Below are positions 61,396-64,000 of a stretch of 64,000 bases of DNA, one piece after another. A program made the translations under genes and the position numbers. Numbering within the stretch: position 1 is the first letter of the stretch; each line of letters opens with the position of its first letter. Under the pieces are notes generated by a model. It saw nothing but the letters and a program-made list of their open reading frames with translations. It was not told where the DNA came from and did no database searches. The stretch is from Diogma glabrata (lineage: Eukaryota; Arthropoda; Insecta; Diptera; Cylindrotomidae), in assembly GCA_963693315.1 (NCBI GenBank), contig OY856188.1, positions 147,559,096-147,623,095 of the forward strand, written 5' to 3'.

Positions 61396-64000
61396 ATTGA
61401 TCTTTCCGTGCCATGTGATCTCTCCATGCCATAAATGGTTCATGTATGCTTTTTGTTTCTTTTTTATAATTTCCCATATTTTTTGATGATTAAGCAATAA
61501 GCATGTTGTACATAAATCTTAGAAACGATTAAAAAATTATTTGAAATAATTTGAGAAAAGTTGTTTGAAGTTATGTAAGTTATATCATGCATGTTTTGTG
61601 TTTGTTGAAATGTGATCGTTTTTTTAATGAGAATAAGGAACAGTTTATTATTTTATTACGTACTAATAAAAAATAAATTTAATATGTTCGTACTACCTAC
61701 CTAGGTGATTTTATCTTTGTAAATAAACTCTAATGAAACGTCGTAAGTTAAACTACAAAATTCTATTATAAATGACAATTTCTAGTTTGGTCGTAGAAAA
61801 AATAATAAGAAAAATTTTTTGTTTTACAACTGATCTTTATCAATCAATCCTTTCATCCTTTTATTATTTAGGAATGACATTTTCTTAATTTTTTTAACTA
61901 TCTTTTCTAATCAAATATAATAACTTTAATAAATTCTTCACTATCACATTTTAGGTAAGAACACAAAAGGAAAATTCAGTACCAAATTTAATTGATATTA
62001 ATTAATTGAAATCTCTGTTTGTCTGTCTATAATGTCTGTTATATTTGTTAAGTAATGTTTAATTTTCAATTATTTTATTTATATACTTCAAGAATTCGTG
62101 TAAATTTAACAATTAAAAGATTAAAAAACTTTTATTGAAATGCTATTAGTTTTATACATACTTTTGGAATGCAAATAACATTAAATAAATTAAGATGTGC
62201 CATTTTCTTTCAAATAAAAATTACGCAAAATAGAATGATTGAAACTACAAAGAACGAAAGATTTGTAATGTTTATAAAAATGATGTAAATTTTTTTAAAA
62301 TGCATAAAAATATTATACTATACTTAGAAAATTACTCTGGAACTTTAATTAGTTTTGCATTTGATAGTATACTTCCGTTTTTTTAAACAAAGTAATGTCC
62401 AAGAACAATACTTCTTATTAAATAAAATAGCAAATAAAATACAAAATAGATAAACCCAATAAATAGGAGATGAACAAAGTTTAAAAATAAGTATTACTTT
62501 CATAAATTTACAATTTTTATTTTAAAAATAAAAACAAATAGATTTAGTAAAGAGAGATCATTGTAGAACAGTGACTATAATTTCTAGTAATTTTATAAAA
62601 ATTCAATAACTAATTGTATATTCGTTTAGATTTTTTAATATATTAAAATCATAATATGTTTTGAGAAATAAATTCCTAAATATTTATATTAGATTTTCTG
62701 ATTATTCTAACGTAAATTTAACTTTAGATTTATATAGTTTATCCTTATTTTAGTTTTATGTTGTTTTGTATTTTATTTTTTATTATAAAATAATTTTTTC
62801 CGAACAAAATAATAAAATTTTAAGTATCAGTGACATAAAACTATAGTTATTTGTTATTAATAATATGTATATAACATATTGATTAAATGCTATTTACTAA
62901 TTAACTATTTTTTTGAATATCTAGATTTACAAATATTTTAATAATTAAGCTTCGTTATTTTGTTTCTTTTATAAATATCCATTTAATATTAATTTGATAT
63001 GCATACTTTTATTATGATTGAATAGAGAGAGCAAATGGTAATTTGATCTTATTGTTCTAAAACAACATATAATTTTGTTTTATAATTTATACCAGATCTT
63101 CAATAAAAATAATAGCTACAGGTGGAATTTTATTAATTTTTGTTCAAATCAGCATTCACAATTTATAATAATAATTTGTAATTTAACAAAATTATGAACA
63201 AAATCAACAATTTCCACAGTTATTATCAGTATAATGTAAATATTTTTTAAACTAATTGTACATATTTACATGAATCAATTAATTTATTGCTTGTTTTTGT
63301 TCATAAACGTTTTGTTCATTTCATAGAAAAACATTAGTAAATTTTCTATTTACGAATAATGTCATCTTTTGCAGCGAAAACTTAATTTACGTAGGAAAAT
63401 AATCTCATTTTCAATGTTTAAATACTAACTGTTAGGTTAATTTTGAGAAGCCAAGGATCGTGTTAGTTATTGTATTTAAAAGACTCAATAGGCTACCTCG
63501 CCCAATTTATCTCAAATCAAAACTAATTCGTTCTGAAATAAAAAATATAACTTGAAGAGTATAATATTAATGATTGTTTTAACAACTTGTTATGCATATT
63601 TTATTGTTTACTTATGATATGATACGATAAGTATTATAATTTGTTCTAGGATTTATAAAATAGATAAATTTATACGTATTTCATATCTAAACTTATAGAA
63701 CGATCAAGTTTTATATACCTAAATGCGTTTCATACATTTTTAACTTAAGTTATTTAACCTTGTATTAGTAATCTGCAAAAGGGACACAAATTAAAGAATC
63801 ACTTATGTTTTAATAATAGATAAGATTCAATTTGTAAATCGATTTAATTTAGAGTTATTTTACAAGTGACATTTTTCGAAATATAAAATAATAAATTCTG
63901 TAAAATTTTCAACAATTTTGATCGTGCACGGTGTATAAAGGGGCAGCCAAAACATTCTAATTTAAATAAAAGGTTTTTCTTTAAATATTTTATGATACTA
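61396..64000. other. AT-rich region without recognised repeats or genes
   Basis: No transposon motif or ORF of note. Many ATAAA/AATAAA strings make polyadenylation signals uninformative. One acceptor-like CACATTTTAG followed by GTAAGA at 61955 is discussed as a candidate fs(1)h splice site. It could be host intron or 3' UTR. Confidence 0.4.

Overview
This is an AT-rich eukaryotic nuclear window, most likely from a holometabolous insect and plausibly a fly. It holds one clear host gene, the BET-family double-bromodomain gene fs(1)h (BRD2/3/4 orthologue), on the + strand from about 38.3 to at least 42.1 kb. Most of its introns are 53-71 nt with GT/AG ends, and its protein follows the fs(1)h order: BD1, BD2, acidic and basic linkers, ET domain, Ser/Asp tail. 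No prokaryotic features, rRNA genes or CRISPR arrays are present. The species cannot be named from the sequence.

Most of the window is transposable-element sequence, much of it nested. 0-5.5 kb: a hAT remnant, then a foldback-like structure whose arms are tandem ~450-470 bp units in opposite orientation, with a small hairpin MITE whose empty site is also present in the window. 5.56-9.68 kb: a nearly complete LINE (family A, minus strand) sitting inside a MITE. 9.9-11.9 kb: a decayed LINE of a related family. 11.9-12.2 kb: a possible last-two-exon remnant of an unrecognised gene. 12.3-14.6 kb: two DNA elements. 15.0-16.8 kb: two tandem arrays, the first with higher-order periodicity. 17.13-20.40 kb: a whole LINE (family B) with a perfect 12-bp target duplication. 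20.7-25.8 kb: a broken intron-containing hAT transposase interrupted by a second hAT-like element with a perfect 8-bp duplication. 26.9-30.6 kb: a family A fragment, and a 5'-truncated family B relative with an unbroken reverse transcriptase (family D) lodged in an A-derived repeat. 31.2-37.8 kb: a dense cluster of inverted-repeat elements just upstream of fs(1)h.

Downstream of the last recognised fs(1)h exon, a full-length family C LINE (42.81-46.29 kb) carries an 11-bp target duplication and lies in sense orientation, probably in an fs(1)h intron. Then follow an ancient A relic, A-derived mini-elements, a hAT-like element with another element inside, a decayed family E LINE, a Helitron helicase scrap, Ty1/copia pieces, and an 1.8-kb element with ~260-bp inverted repeats around a long (TAAATAAA)-type microsatellite. 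The last 2.6 kb holds nothing recognised.

The most interesting pattern is a dispersed family of short elements (about 0.4-0.65 kb, seven copies or partial copies). They join the 5' untranslated region of LINE A directly to its last codons and 3' tail, with nearly all protein-coding sequence removed. This looks like a non-autonomous family derived by internal deletion and moved by the LINE machinery. The 5' region shared by these copies holds a conserved inverted repeat and GATATC palindromes. For fs(1)h itself, the sequence suggests an upstream in-frame coding exon, an alternative in-frame acceptor adding 13 residues, and two competing candidate downstream exons.
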